A stretch of DNA of 64,000 nt. Origin: Climacium dendroides. Its lineage: Eukaryota > Streptophyta > Bryopsida > Hypnales > Climaciaceae. Shown here one piece after another: positions 11,441-25,600 of the stretch; positions within the stretch are counted from its first letter, which is position 1, and every line of letters begins with the position of its first letter. Location of the stretch: contig OX467089.1 in NCBI GenBank assembly GCA_950106755.1, forward strand, positions 622,501 through 686,500. The letters are read 5' to 3'. The notes under the pieces are model-generated. The model searched no databases and was not told the origin of the DNA. It saw nothing but the letters and a program-made list of their open reading frames with translations. The position numbers and the translations under genes were made by a program.

Positions 11441-13366
11441 GAGGTTACATTTTGTTGGACACTAAAGTAGAGGGCTAGTTCATGCTCCAATTTTTACTTT
11501 CACGTACGAGGTCATTCAAAGTGAACGCCAATTGCATTTGTTTTTAAATTCATGACTTTATGAATAATTGCAACTTGCACAACATGTTTCCCATTTCTCT
11601 TAAGTGAACTTCATGAGGTTACATATTGTTGGACACTAAAGTAGAGGGCTAGGTTCATGTTCCAATTTTTACTTTCACGTACGAGGTCATTCAAAGCAAC
11701 CACCAATTGCATTTGTTTTTGAATTCATGACTTTATGAATAATTGCAACTTGCACAACATGTTTCCCATTTTTTTGTAAGTGAACTTCATGAGGTTACAT
11801 ATCGTTGGACACTAAAGTAGAGGGCTAGTTCATGCTCCAATTTTTACTTTCACGTACGAGGTCATTCAAAGTGACCGCCAATTGCATTTGTTTTTAAATT
11901 CATGACTTTATGAATAATTGCAACTTGCACAACATGTTTCCCATTTCTCTTAAGTGAACTTCATGAGGTTACATATTGTTGGACACTAAAGTAGAGGGCT
12001 AGGTTCATGTTCCAATTTTTACTTTCACGTACGAGGTCATTCAAAGTGACCATCAATTGCATTTGTTTTTGAATTCATGACTTTATGAATAATTGCAACT
12101 TGCACAACATGTTTCCCATTTTTTTGTAAGTGAATTTCATGAGGTTACATATTGTTGGACACTAAAGTACAAGGCTAGATTCATGCTCCAATTTTTACTT
12201 TCACGTACGAGGTCATTCAAAGTGACCACCAATTGCATTTTTTTTTGGAATTCGTGACTTTATGAATAATTGCACCGTGCACAACATGTTTCCCATTTTT
12301 TTTTACGTGAATATCATGAGGTTACATTTTGTTGGACACTAAAGTAGAGGGCTAGTTCATGCTCCAATTTTTACTTTCACGTACGAGGTCATTCAAAGTG
12401 ACCATCAATTGCATTTGTTTTTGAATTCATGACTTTATGAATAATTGCAACTTGCACAACATGTTTCCCATTTTTTTGTAAGTGAATTTCATGAGGTTAC
12501 ATATTGTTGGACACTAAAGTACAAGGCTAGATTCATGCTCCAATTTTTACTTTCACGTACGAGGTCATTCAAAGTGACCACCAATTGCATTTTTTTTTGG
12601 AATTCGTGACTTTATGAATAATTGCACCGTGCACAACATGTTTCCCATTTTTTTTTACGTGAATATCATGAGGTTACATTTTGTTGGACACTAAAGTAGA
12701 GGGCTAGTTCATGCTCCAATTTTTACTTTCATGTACGAGGACATTCAAAGTGACCGCCAATTGCATTTGTTTTTAAATTCATGACTTTATGAATAATTGC
12801 AACTGCACAACATGTTTCCCATTTCTCTTAAATGAACTTCATGAGGTTACATTTTGTTGGACACTAAAGTAGAGGGCTAGTTCATGCTCCAATTTTTACT
12901 TTCACGTACGAGGTCATTCAAAGTGACCACCAATTGCATTTTTTTTTGGAATTCGTGACTTTATGAATAATTGCACCGTGCACAACATGTTTCCCATTTT
13001 TTTTCACGTGAATATCATGAGGTTACATTTTGTTGGACACTAAAGTAGAGGGCTAGTTCATGCTCCAATTTTTACTTTCACGTACGAGGTCATTCAAAGC
13101 AACCACCAATTGCATTTGTTTTTGAATTCATGACTTTATGAATAATTGCAACTTACACAACATGTTTCCCATTTTTTTGTAAGTGAACTTCATGAGGTTA
13201 CGTATCGTTGGACACTAAAGTAGAGGGCTAGTTCATGCTCCAATTTTTACTTTCACGTACGAGGACATTCAAAGTGACCGCCAATTGCATTTGTTTTTAA
13301 ATTCATGACTTTATGAATAATTGCAACTGCACAACATGTTTCCCATTTCTCTTAAATGAACTTCAT
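11441..13366 (+). repeat. 11-monomer higher-order repeat, copy 2
   Basis: Same monomer-type order as the copy before it. All checked diagnostic variants (catgtacg at 12,730, the acttacacaac junction at 13,157, the palindrome at 13,003) lie exactly 1,926 bp from their partners. No substitution specific to this copy was noticed. Confidence 0.9.
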
Positions 13367-15292
13367 GAGGTTACATTTTGTTGGACACTAAAGTAGAGGG
13401 CTAGTTCATGCTCCAATTTTTACTTTCACGTACGAGGTCATTCAAAGTGAACGCCAATTGCATTTGTTTTTAAATTCATGACTTTATGAATAATTGCAAC
13501 TTGCACAACATGTTTCCCATTTCTCTTAAGTGAACTTCATGAGGTTACATATTGTTGGACACTAAAGTAGAGGGCTAGGTTCATGTTCCAATTTTTACTT
13601 TCACGTACGAGGTCATTCAAAGCAACCACCAATTGCATTTGTTTTTGAATTCATGACTTTATGAATAATTGCAACTTGCACAACATGTTTCCCATTTTTT
13701 TGTAAGTGAACTTCATGAGGTTACATATCGTTGGACACTAAAGTAGAGGGCTAGTTCATGCTCCAATTTTTACTTTCACGTACGAGGTCATTCAAAGTGA
13801 CCGCCAATTGCATTTGTTTTTAAATTCATGACTTTATGAATAATTGCAACTTGCACAACATGTTTCCCATTTCTCTTAAGTGAACTTCATGAGGTTACAT
13901 ATTGTTGGACACTAAAGTAGAGGGCTAGGTTCATGTTCCAATTTTTACTTTCACGTACGAGGTCATTCAAAGTGACCATCAATTGCATTTGTTTTTGAAT
14001 TCATGACTTTATGAATAATTGCAACTTGCACAACATGTTTCCCATTTTTTTGTAAGTGAATTTCATGAGGTTACATATTGTTGGACACTAAAGTACAAGG
14101 CTAGATTCATGCTCCAATTTTTACTTTCACGTACGAGGTCATTCAAAGTGACCACCAATTGCATTTTTTTTTGGAATTCGTGACTTTATGAATAATTGCA
14201 CCGTGCACAACATGTTTCCCATTTTTTTTTACGTGAATATCATGAGGTTACATTTTGTTGGACACTAAAGTAGAGGGCTAGTTCATGCTCCAATTTTTAC
14301 TTTCACGTACGAGGTCATTCAAAGTGACCATCAATTGCATTTGTTTTTGAATTCATGACTTTATGAATAATTGCAACTTGCACAACATGTTTCCCATTTT
14401 TTTGTAAGTGAATTTCATGAGGTTACATATTGTTGGACACTAAAGTACAAGGCTAGATTCATGCTCCAATTTTTACTTTCACGTACGAGGTCATTCAAAG
14501 TGACCACCAATTGCATTTTTTTTTGGAATTCGTGACTTTATGAATAATTGCACCGTGCACAACATGTTTCCCATTTTTTTTTACGTGAATATCATGAGGT
14601 TACATTTTGTTGGACACTAAAGTAGAGGGCTAGTTCATGCTCCAATTTTTACTTTCATGTACGAGGACATTCAAAGTGACCGCCAATTGCATTTGTTTTT
14701 AAATTCATGACTTTATGAATAATTGCAACTGCACAACATGTTTCCCATTTCTCTTAAATGAACTTCATGAGGTTACATTTTGTTGGACACTAAAGTAGAG
14801 GGCTAGTTCATGCTCCAATTTTTACTTTCACGTACGAGGTCATTCAAAGTGACCACCAATTGCATTTTTTTTTGGAATTCGTGACTTTATGAATAATTGC
14901 ACCGTGCACAACATGTTTCCCATTTTTTTTCACGTGAATATCATGAGGTTACATTTTGTTGGACACTAAAGTAGAGGGCTAGTTCATGCTCCAATTTTTA
15001 CTTTCACGTACGAGGTCATTCAAAGCAACCACCAATTGCATTTGTTTTTGAATTCATGACTTTATGAATAATTGCAACTTACACAACATGTTTCCCATTT
15101 TTTTGTAAGTGAACTTCATGAGGTTACGTATCGTTGGACACTAAAGTAGAGGGCTAGTTCATGCTCCAATTTTTACTTTCACGTACGAGGACATTCAAAG
15201 TGACCGCCAATTGCATTTGTTTTTAAATTCATGACTTTATGAATAATTGCAACTGCACAACATGTTTCCCATTTCTCTTAAATGAACTTCAT
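13367..15292 (+). repeat. 11-monomer higher-order repeat, copy 3
   Basis: Third full copy: catgtacg at 14,656, acttacacaac junction at 15,083, palindrome at 14,929, all in step. It is followed by part of a fourth copy. Confidence 0.9.
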
Positions 15293-15898
15293 GAGGTTAC
15301 ATTTTGTTGGACACTAAAGTAGAGGGCTAGTTCATGCTCCAATTTTTACTTTCACGTACGAGGTCATTCAAAGTGAACGCCAATTGCATTTGTTTTTAAA
15401 TTCATGACTTTATGAATAATTGCAACTTGCACAACATGTTTCCCATTTCTCTTAAGTGAACTTCATGAGGTTACATATTGTTGGACACTAAAGTAGAGGG
15501 CTAGGTTCATGTTCCAATTTTTACTTTCACGTACGAGGTCATTCAAAGCAACCACCAATTGCATTTGTTTTTGAATTCATGACTTTATGAATAATTGCAA
15601 CTTGCACAACATGTTTCCCATTTTTTTGTAAGTGAACTTCATGAGGTTACATATCGTTGGACACTAAAGTAGAGGGCTAGTTCATGCTCCAATTTTTACT
15701 TTCACGTACGAGGTCATTCAAAGTGACCGCCAATTGCATTTGTTTTTAAATTCATGACTTTATGAATAATTGCAACTTGCACAACATGTTTCCCATTTCT
15801 CTTAAGTGAACTTCATGAGGTTACATATTGTTGGACACTAAAGTAGAGGGCTAGGTTCATGTTCCAATTTTTACTTTCACGTACGAGGTCATTCAAAG
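15293..15898 (+). repeat. 11-monomer higher-order repeat, partial copy 4 before a rearrangement
   Basis: Identical in type order to the earlier copies up to 15,898, where caaccacc with gactgtatg replaces the expected gtgaccatc. One extra monomer is inserted there, and the familiar order resumes near 16,075. The next cttacacaac-linked start (17,008) is 1,925 bp from the previous one, so an insertion is balanced by a loss elsewhere in this degenerate copy. Confidence 0.8.
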
Positions 15899-16832
15899 CA
15901 ACCACCAATTGCATTTGTTTTTGAATTCGTGACTGTATGAATAATTGCAACTTGCACAACATGTTTCCCATTTCTTTTAAGTGAACTTCATGAGGTTACA
16001 TATTGTTGGACACTAAAGTAGAGGGCTAGGTTCATGTTCCAATTTTTACTTTCACGTACGAGGTCATTCAAAGTGACCATCAATTGCATTTGTTTTTGAA
16101 TTCATGACTTTATGAATAATTGCAACTTGCACAACATGTTTCCCATTTTTTTGTAAGTGAATTTCATGAGGTTACATATTGTTGGACACTAAAGTACAAG
16201 GCTAGATTCATGCTCCAATTTTTACTTTCACGTACGAGGTCATTCAAAGTGACCACCAATTGCATTTTTTTTTGGAATTCGTGACTTTATGAATAATTGC
16301 ACCGTGCACAACATGTTTCCCATTTTTTTTTACGTGAATATCATGAGGTTACATTTTGTTGGACACTAAAGTAGAGGGCTAGTTCATGCTCCAATTTTTA
16401 CTTTCACGTACGAGGTCATTCAAAGTGACCATCAATTGCATTTGTTTTTGAATTCATGACTTTATGAATAATTGCAACTTGCACAACATGTTTCCCATTT
16501 TTTTGTAAGTGAATTTCATGAGGTTACATATTGTTGGACACTAAAGTACAAGGCTAGATTCATGCTCCAATTTTTACTTTCACGTACGAGGACATTCAAA
16601 GTGACCGCCAATTGCATTTGTTTTTAAATTCATGACTTTATGAATAATTGCAACTGCACAACATGTTTCCCATTTCTCTTAAATGAACTTCATGAGGTTA
16701 CATTTTGTTGGACACTAAAGTAGAGGGCTAGTTCATGCTCCAATTTTTACTTTCACGTACGAGGTCATTCAAAGTGACCACCAATTGCATTTTTTTTTGG
16801 AATTCGTGACTTTATGAATAATTGCACCGTGC

Positions 16833-18780
16833 ACAACATGTTTCCCATTTTTTTTCACGTGAATATCATGAGGTTACATTTTGTTGGACACTAAAGTAGA
16901 GGGCTAGTTCATGCTCCAATTTTTACTTTCACGTACGAGGTCATTCAAAGCAACCACCAATTGCATTTGTTTTTGAATTCATGACTTTATGAATAATTGC
17001 AACTTACACAACATGTTTCCCATTTTTTTGTAAGTGAACTTCATGAGGTTACGTATCGTTGGACACTAAAGTAGAGGGCTAGGTTCATGTTCCAATTTTT
17101 ACTTTCACGTACGAGGTCATTCAAAGTGACCATCACTTGCATTGTTTTCCTGAATTCGTGACTTTATGAATAATTGCACCGTGCACAACATGTTTCCCAT
17201 TTTTTTTTACATGAATATCATGAGGTTACATTTTGTTGGACACTAAAGTAGAGGGCTAGTTCATGCTCCAATTTTTACTTTCACGTACGAGGTCATTCAA
17301 AGTGACCGCCAATTGCATTTGTTTTTAAATTCATGACTTTATGAATAATTGCAACTTGCACAACATGTTTCCCATTTCTCTTAAGTGAACTTCATGAGGT
17401 TACATATTGTTGGACACTAAAGTAGAGGGCTAGGTTCATGTTCCAATTTTTACTTTCACGTACGAGGTCATTCAAAGCAACCACCAATTGCATTTGTTTT
17501 TGAATTCATGACTTTATGAATAATTGCAACTTGCACAACATGTTTCCCATTTTTTTGTAAGTGAACTTCATGAGGTTACATATCGTTGGACACTAAAGTA
17601 GAGGGCTAGGTTCATGTTCCAATTTTTACTTTCACGTACGAGGTCATTCAAAGCAACCACCAATTGCATTTGTTTTTGAATTCATGACTTTATGAATAAT
17701 TGCAACTTGCACAACATGTTTCCCATTTTTTTGTAAGTGAACTTCATGAGGTTACATATCGTTGGACACTAAAGTAGAGGGCTAGTTCATGCTCCAATTT
17801 TTACTTTCACGTACGAGGTCATTCAAAGTGACCGCCAATTGCATTTGTTTTTAAATTCATGACTTTATGAATAATTGCAACTTGCACAACATGTTTCCCA
17901 TTTCTCTTAAGTGAACTTCATGAGGTTACATATTGTTGGACACTAAAGTAGAGGGCTAGGTTCATGTTCCAATTTTTACTTTCACGTACGAGGTCATTCA
18001 AAGCAACCACCAATTGCATTTGTTTTTGAATTCGTGACTGTATGAATAATTGCAACTTGCACAACATGTTTCCCATGTCTTTTAAGTGAACTTCATGAGG
18101 TTACATATTGTTGGACACTAAAGTAGAGGGCTAGGTTCATGTTCCAATTTTTACTTTCACGTACGAGGTCATTCAAAGTGACCATCAATTGCATTTGTTT
18201 TTGAATTCATGACTTTATGAATAATTGCAACTTGCACAACATGTTTCCCATTTTTTTGTAAGTGAATTTCATGAGGTTACATATTGTTGGACACTAAAGT
18301 ACAAGGCTAGATTCATGCTCCAATTTTTACTTTCACGTACGAGGTCATTCAAAGTGACCACCAATTGCATTTTTTTTTGGAATTCGTGACTTTATGAATA
18401 ATTGCACCGTGCACAACATGTTTCCCATTTTTTTTTACGTGAATATCATGAGGTTACATTTTGTTGGACACTAAAGTAGAGGGCTAGTTCATGCTCCAAT
18501 TTTTACTTTCACGTACGAGGACATTCAAAGTGACCGCCAATTGCATTTGTTTTTAAATTCAAGACTTTATGAATAATTGCAACTGCACAACATGTTTCCC
18601 ATTTCTCTTAAATGAACTTCATGAGGTTACATTTTGTTGGACACTAAAGTAGAGGGCTAGTTCATGCTCCAATTTTTACTTTCACGTACGAGGTCATTCA
18701 AAGTGACCACCAATTGCATTTTTTTTTGGAATTCGTGACTTTATGAATAATTGCACCGTGCACAACATGTTTCCCATTTT
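16833..18780 (+). repeat. Left segment, copy 3, with one monomer deleted
   Basis: Matches the start of the window at offset 16,832 (landmarks 176 to 17,008 and 353 to 17,185), including the rare cacttgc and cccatgtct variants. After about 18,430 the offset becomes 16,655 (marker gaggacatt, 1,862 to 18,517), a loss of 177 bp, exactly one monomer in register. A private change (caagactt near 18,560) is present. Clean one-monomer loss is the expected product of unequal exchange. Confidence 0.82.
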
Positions 18781-20099
18781 TTTTCACGTGAATATCATGA
18801 GGTTACATTTTGTTGGACACTAAAGTAGAGGGCTAGTTCATGCTCCAATTTTTACTTTCACGTACGAGGTCATTCAAAGTGACCGCCAATTGCATTTGTT
18901 TTTAAATTCATGACTTTATGAATAATTGCAACTTGCACAACATGTTTCCCATTTTTTTGTAAGTGAACTTCATGAGGTTACATATTGTTGGACACTAAAG
19001 TAGAGGGCTAGGTTCATGTTCCAATTTTTACTTTCACGTACGAGGTCATTCAAAGCAACCACCAATTGCATTTGTTTTTGAATTCATGACTTTATGAATA
19101 ATTGCAACTTGCACAACATGTTTCCCATTTTTTTGTAAGTGAACTTCATGAGGTTACATATCGTTGGACACTAAAGTAGAGAGCTAGGTTCATGTTCCAA
19201 TTTTTACTTTCACGTACGAGGTCATTCAAAGTGACCATCAATTGCATTTGTTTTTGAATTCATGACTTTATGAATAATTGCAACTTGCACAACATGTTTC
19301 CCATTTTTTTGTAAGTGAATTTCATGAGGTTACATATTGTTGGACACTAAAGTACAAGGCTAGATTCATGCCCCAATTTTTACTTTCACGTACGAGGTCA
19401 TTCAAAGTGACCACCAATTGCATTTTTTTTTGGAATTCGTGACTTTATGAATAATTGCACCGTGCACAACATGTTTCCCATTTCTTTTAAGTGAACTTCA
19501 TGAGGTTACATTTTGTTGGACACTAAAGTAGAGGGCTAGTTCATGCTCCAATTTTTACTTTCACGTACGAGGTCATTCAAAGCAAACACCAATTGCATTT
19601 GTTTTTGAATTCCTGACTTTATGAATAATTGCAACTTGCACAACATGTTTCCCATTTTTTTGTAAGTGAACTTGATGAGGTTACATATCGTTGGACACTA
19701 AAGTAGAGGGCTAGGTTCATGCTCCAATTTTTACTTTCACGTACGAGGTCATTCAAAGTGACCATCAATTGCATTGTTTTTCTGAATTCGTGACTTTATG
19801 AATAATTGCACCCTGCACAACATGTTTCCCATTTTTTTTTACGTGAATATCATGAGGTTACATTTTGTTGGACACTAAAGTAGAGGGCTAGGTTCATGCT
19901 CCAATTTTTACTTTCACGTACGAGGTCATTCAAAGTGACCATCAATTGCATTTGTTTTTGAATTCATGACTTTATGAATAATTGCAACTTGCACAACATG
20001 TTTCCCATTTTTTTGTAAGTGAATTTCATGAGGTTACATATTGTTGGACACTAAAGTACAAGGCTAGATTCATGCCCAAATTTTTACTTTCACGTACGA

Positions 20100-21230
20100 G
20101 GTCATTCAAAGTGACCACCAATTGCATTCTTTTTTGGAATTCGTGACTTTATGAATAATTGCACCGTGCACAACATGTTTCCCATTTTTTTTTACGTGAA
20201 TATCATGAGGTTACATTTTGTTGGACACTAAAGTAGAGGGCTAGTTCATGCTCCAATTTTTACTTTCACGTACGAGGTCATTCAAAGTGACCGCCAATTG
20301 CATTTGTTTTTAAATTCATGACTTTATGAATAATTGCAACTTGCACAACATGTTTCCCATTTTTTTGTAAGTGAACTTCATGAGGTTACATATTGTTGGA
20401 CACTAAAGTAGAGGGCTAGGTTCATGTTCCAATTTTTACTTTCACGTACGAGGTCATTCAAAGCAACCACCAATTGCATTTGTTTTTGAATTCATGACTT
20501 TATGAATAATTGCAACTTGCACAACATGTTTCCCATTTTTTTGTAAGTGAACTTCATGAGGTTACATATCGTTGGACACTAAAGTAGAGGGCTAGGTTCA
20601 TGTTCCAATTTTTACTTTCACGTACGAGGTCATTCAAAGTGACCATCAATTGCATTTGCTTTTGAATTCATGACTTTATGAATAATTGCAACTTGCACAA
20701 CATGTTTCCCATTTTTTTGTAAGTGAACTTCATGAGGTTACATATCGTTGGACACTAAAGTAGAGGGCTAGGTTCATGTTCCAATTTTTACTTTCACGTA
20801 CGAGGTCATTCAAAGTGACCATCAATTGCATTGTTTTTCTGAATTCGTGACTTTATGAATAATTGCACCGTGCACAACATGTTTCCCATTTTTTTTTACG
20901 TGAATATCATGAGGTTACATTTTGTTGGACACTAAAGTAGAGGGCTAGTTCATGCTCCAATTTTTACTTTCACGTACGAGGTCATTCAAAGTGACCGCCA
21001 ATTGCATTTGTTTCTAAATTCATGACTTTATGAATAATTGCAACTTGCACAACATGTTTCCCATTTTTTTGTAAGTGAACTTCATGAGGTTACATATGGT
21101 TGGACACTAAAGTAGAGGGCTAGGTTCATGTTCCAATTTTTACTTTCACGTACGAGGTCATTCAAAGCAACCACCAATTGCATTTGTTTTTGAATTCATG
21201 ACTTTATGAATAATTGCAACTTGCACAACA
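20100..21230 (+). repeat. Six-monomer segment repeated 10,733 bp downstream
   Basis: gcatttgcttttg (20,659 to 31,392), gtttctaaattc (near 21,010 to near 31,743) and tacatatgg (21,091 to 31,824) are rare variants found here and 10,733 bp (61 monomers) downstream, around 30,900-31,930. This is a third offset class joining the same two neighbourhoods; edges are approximate. Confidence 0.7.
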
Positions 21231-21270
21231 TGTTTCCCATTTTTTTGTAAGTGAACTTCATGAGGTTACA

Positions 21271-21974
21271 TATTGTTGGACACTAAAGTAGAGGGCTAGG
21301 TTCATGTTCCAATTTTTACTTTCACGTACGAGGTCATTCAAAGCAACCACCAATTGCATTTGTTTTTGAATTCATGACTTTATGAATAATTGCAACTTGC
21401 ACAACATGTTTCCCATTTTTTTGTAAATGAACTTCATGAGGTTACATATCGTTGGACACTAAAGTAGAGGGCTAGGTTCATGTTCCAATTTTTACTTTCA
21501 CGTACGAGGTCATTCAAAGTGACCATCAATTGCATTTGTTTTTGAATTCATAACTTTATGAATAATTGCAACTTGCACAACATGTTTCCCATTTTTTTGT
21601 AAGTGAACTTCATGAGGTTACATATCGTTGGACACTAAAGTAGAGGGCTAGGTTCATGTTCCAATTTTTACTTTCACGTGCGAGGTCATTCAAAGCAACC
21701 ACCAATTGCATTTGTTTTTGAATTCATGACTTTATGAATAATTGCAACTTGCACAACATGTTTCCCATTTTTTTGTAAGTGAACTTCATGAGGTTACATA
21801 TCGTTGGACACTAAAGTAGAGGGCTAGGTTCATGCTCCAATTTTTACTTTCACGTACGAGGTCATTCAAAGTGACGATCAATTGCATTTGTTTTTGAATT
21901 CATGACTTTATGAATAATTGCAACTTGCACAACATGTTTCCCATTTTTTTGTAAGTGAACTTCATGAGGTTACA
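21271..21974 (+). repeat. 4-monomer higher-order repeat (704 bp), copy 1
   Basis: Four monomer types in fixed order with four private markers: gtaaatgaac near 21,424, cataacttt near 21,548, cacgtgcg at 21,680 and gacgatc near 21,873. Each recurs 704 bp later. Confidence 0.88.
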
Positions 21975-22678
21975 TATTGTTGGACACTAAAGTAGAGGGC
22001 TAGGTTCATGTTCCAATTTTTACTTTCACGTACGAGGTCATTCAAAGCAACCACCAATTGCATTTGTTTTTGAATTCATGACTTTATGAATAATTGCAAC
22101 TTGCACAACATGTTTCCCATTTTTTTGTAAATGAACTTCATGAGGTTACATATCGTTGGACACTAAAGTAGAGGGCTAGGTTCATGTTCCAATTTTTACT
22201 TTCACGTACGAGGTCATTCAAAGTGACCATCAATTGCATTTGTTTTTGAATTCATAACTTTATGAATAATTGCAACTTGCACAACATGTTTCCCATTTTT
22301 TTGTAAGTGAACTTCATGAGGTTACATATCGTTGGACACTAAAGTAGAGGGCTAGGTTCATGTTCCAATTTTTACTTTCACGTGCGAGGTCATTCAAAGC
22401 AACCACCAATTGCATTTGTTTTTGAATTCATGACTTTATGAATAATTGCAACTTGCACAACATGTTTCCCATTTTTTTGTAAGTGAACTTCATGAGGTTA
22501 CATATCGTTGGACACTAAAGTAGAGGGCTAGGTTCATGCTCCAATTTTTACTTTCACGTACGAGGTCATTCAAAGTGACGATCAATTGCATTTGTTTTTG
22601 AATTCATGACTTTATGAATAATTGCAACTTGCACAACATGTTTCCCATTTTTTTGTAAGTGAACTTCATGAGGTTACA
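21975..22678 (+). repeat. 4-monomer higher-order repeat (704 bp), copy 2
   Basis: Second tandem copy with the markers at about 22,127, 22,252, 22,384 and 22,577. Related 4-monomer blocks recur at 23.6-24.4, 33.3-34.0, 36.5-37.2, 37.2-37.9, 41.1-41.8 and 41.8-42.5 kb, and whole-unit gain or loss of 704-705 bp explains the offset changes between larger duplicates. Confidence 0.88.
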
Positions 22679-25600
22679 TATCGTTGGACACTAAAGTAGA
22701 GGGCTAGGTTCATGCTCCAATTTTTACTTTCACGTACGAGGTCATTCAAAGTGACCATCAATTGCATTTGTTTTTGAATTCATGACTTTATGAATAATTG
22801 CAACTTGCACAACATGTTTCCCATTTTTTTGTAAGTGAACTTCATGAGGTTACATATTGTTGGACACTAAAGTAGAGGGCTAGGTTCATGCTCCAATTTT
22901 TACTTTCACGTACGAGGTCATTCAAAGTGACCATCAATTGCATTTGTTTTTGAATTCATGACTTTATGAATAATTGCAACTTGCACAACATGTTTCCCAT
23001 TTTTTTGTAAGTGAACTTCATGAGGTTACATATCGTTGGACACTAAAGTAGAGGGCTAGGTTCATGTTCCAATTTTTACTTTCACGTACGAGGTCATTCA
23101 AAGTGACCATCAATTGCATTGTTTTTCTGAATTCGTGACTTTATGAATAATTGCACCGTGCACAACATGTTTCCCATTTTTTTTTACATGAATATCATGA
23201 GGTTACATATTGTTGGACACTAAAGTAGAGGGCTAGGTTCATGTTCCAATTTTTACATTCACGTACGAGGTCATTCAAAGCAACCACCAATTGCATTTGT
23301 TTTTGAATTCATGACTTTATGAATAATTGCAACTTGCACAACATGTTTCCCATTTTTTTGTAAGTGAACTTCATGAGGTTACATATCGTTGGACACTAAA
23401 GTAGAGGGCTAGGTTCATGTTCCAATTTTTACTTTCACGTACGAGGTCATTCAAAGTGACCACCAATTGCATTTTTTTTTGGAATTCGTGACTTTATGAA
23501 TAATTGCACCGTGCACAACATGTTTCCCATTTTTTTTTACGTGAATATCATGAGGTTACATTTTGTTGGACACTAAAGTAGAGGGCTAGGTTCATGTTCC
23601 AATTTTTACTTTCACGTACGAGGTCATTCAAAGTGACCATCAATTGCATTTGTTTTTGAATTCATAACTTTATGAATAATTGCAACTTGCACAACATGTT
23701 TCCCATTTTTTTGTAAGTGAACTTCATGAGGTTACATATCGTTGGACACTAAAGTAGAGGGCTAGGTTCATGTTCCAATTTTTACTTTCACGTGCGAGGT
23801 CATTCAAAGCAACCACCAATTGCATTTGTTTTTGAATTCATGACTTTATGAATAATTGCAACTTGCACAACATGTTTCCCATTTTTTTGTAAGTGAACTT
23901 CATGAGGTTACATATCGTTGGACACTAAAGTAGAGGGCTAGGTTCATGCTCCAATTTTTACTTTCACGTACGAGGTCATTCAAAGTGACGATCAATTGCA
24001 TTTGTTTTTGAATTCATGACTTTATGAATAATTGCAACTTGCACAACATGTTTCCCATTTTTTTGTAAGTGAACTTCATGAGGTTACATATCGTTGGACA
24101 CTAAAGTAGAGGGCTAGGTTCATGCTCCAATTTTTACTTTCACGTACGAGGTCATTCAAAGTGACCATCAATTGCATTTGTTTTTGAATTCATGACTTTA
24201 TGAATAATTGCAACTTGCACAACATGTTTCCCATTTTTTTGTAAGTGAACTTCATGAGGTTACATATTGTTGGACACTAAAGTAGAGGGCTAGGTTCATG
24301 TTCCAATTTTTACTTTCACGTACGAGGTCATTCAAAGTGACCATCAATTGCATTTGTTTTTGAATTCATAACTTTATGAATAATTGCAACTTGCACAACA
24401 TGTTTCCCATTTTTTTGTAAGTGAACTTCATGAGGTTACATATCGTTGGACACTAAAGTAGAGGGCTAGGTTCATGTTCCAATTTTTACTTTCACGTACG
24501 AGGTCATTCAAAGTGACCATCAATTGCATTGTTTTTCTGAATTCGTGACTTTATGAATAATTGCACCGTGCACAACATGTTTCCCATTTTTTTTTACATG
24601 AATATCATGAGGTTACATATTGTTGGACACTAAAGTAGAGGGCTAGGTTCATGTTCCAATTTTTACATTCACGTACGAGGTCATTCAAAGCAACCACCAA
24701 TTGCATTTGTTTTTGAATTCATGACTTTATGAATAATTGCAACTTGCACAACATGTTTCCCATTTTTTTGTAAGTGAACTTCATGAGGTTACATATCGTT
24801 GGACACTAAAGTAGAGGGCTAGGTTCATGCTCCAATTTTTACTTTCACGTACGAGGTCATTCAAAGTGACCATCAATTGCATTTGTTTTTGAATTCATGA
24901 CTTTATGAATAATTGCAACTTGCACAACATGTTTCCCATTTTTTTGTAAGTGAACTTCATGAGGTTACATATTGTTGGACACTAAAGTAGAGGGCTAGGT
25001 TCATGTTCCAATTTTTACTTTCACGTACGAGGTCATTCAAAGTGACCATCAATTGCATTTGTTTTTGAATTCATGACTTTATGAATAATTGCAACTTGCA
25101 CAACATGTTTCCCATTTTTTTGTAAGTGAACTTCATGAGGTTACATATTGTTGGACACTAAAGTAGAGGGCTAGGTTCATGTTCCAATTTTTACTTTCAC
25201 GTACGAGGTCATTCAAAGTGACCATCAATTGCATTTGTTTTTGAATTCATAACTTTATGAATAATTGCAACTTGCACAACATGTTTCCCATTTTTTTGTA
25301 AGTGAACTTCATGAGGTTACATATCGTTGGACACTAAAGTAGAGGGCTAGGTTCATGTTCCAATTTTTACTTTCACGTACGAGGTCATTCAAAGTGACCA
25401 TCAATTGCATTGTTTTTCTGAATTCGTGACTTTATGAATAATTGCACCGTGCACAACATGTTTCCCATTTTTTTTTACATGAATATCATGAGGTTACATA
25501 TTGTTGGACACTAAAGTAGAGGGCTAGGTTCATGTTCCAATTTTTACATTCACGTACGAGGTCATTCAAAGCAACCACCAATTGCATTTGTTTTTGAATT

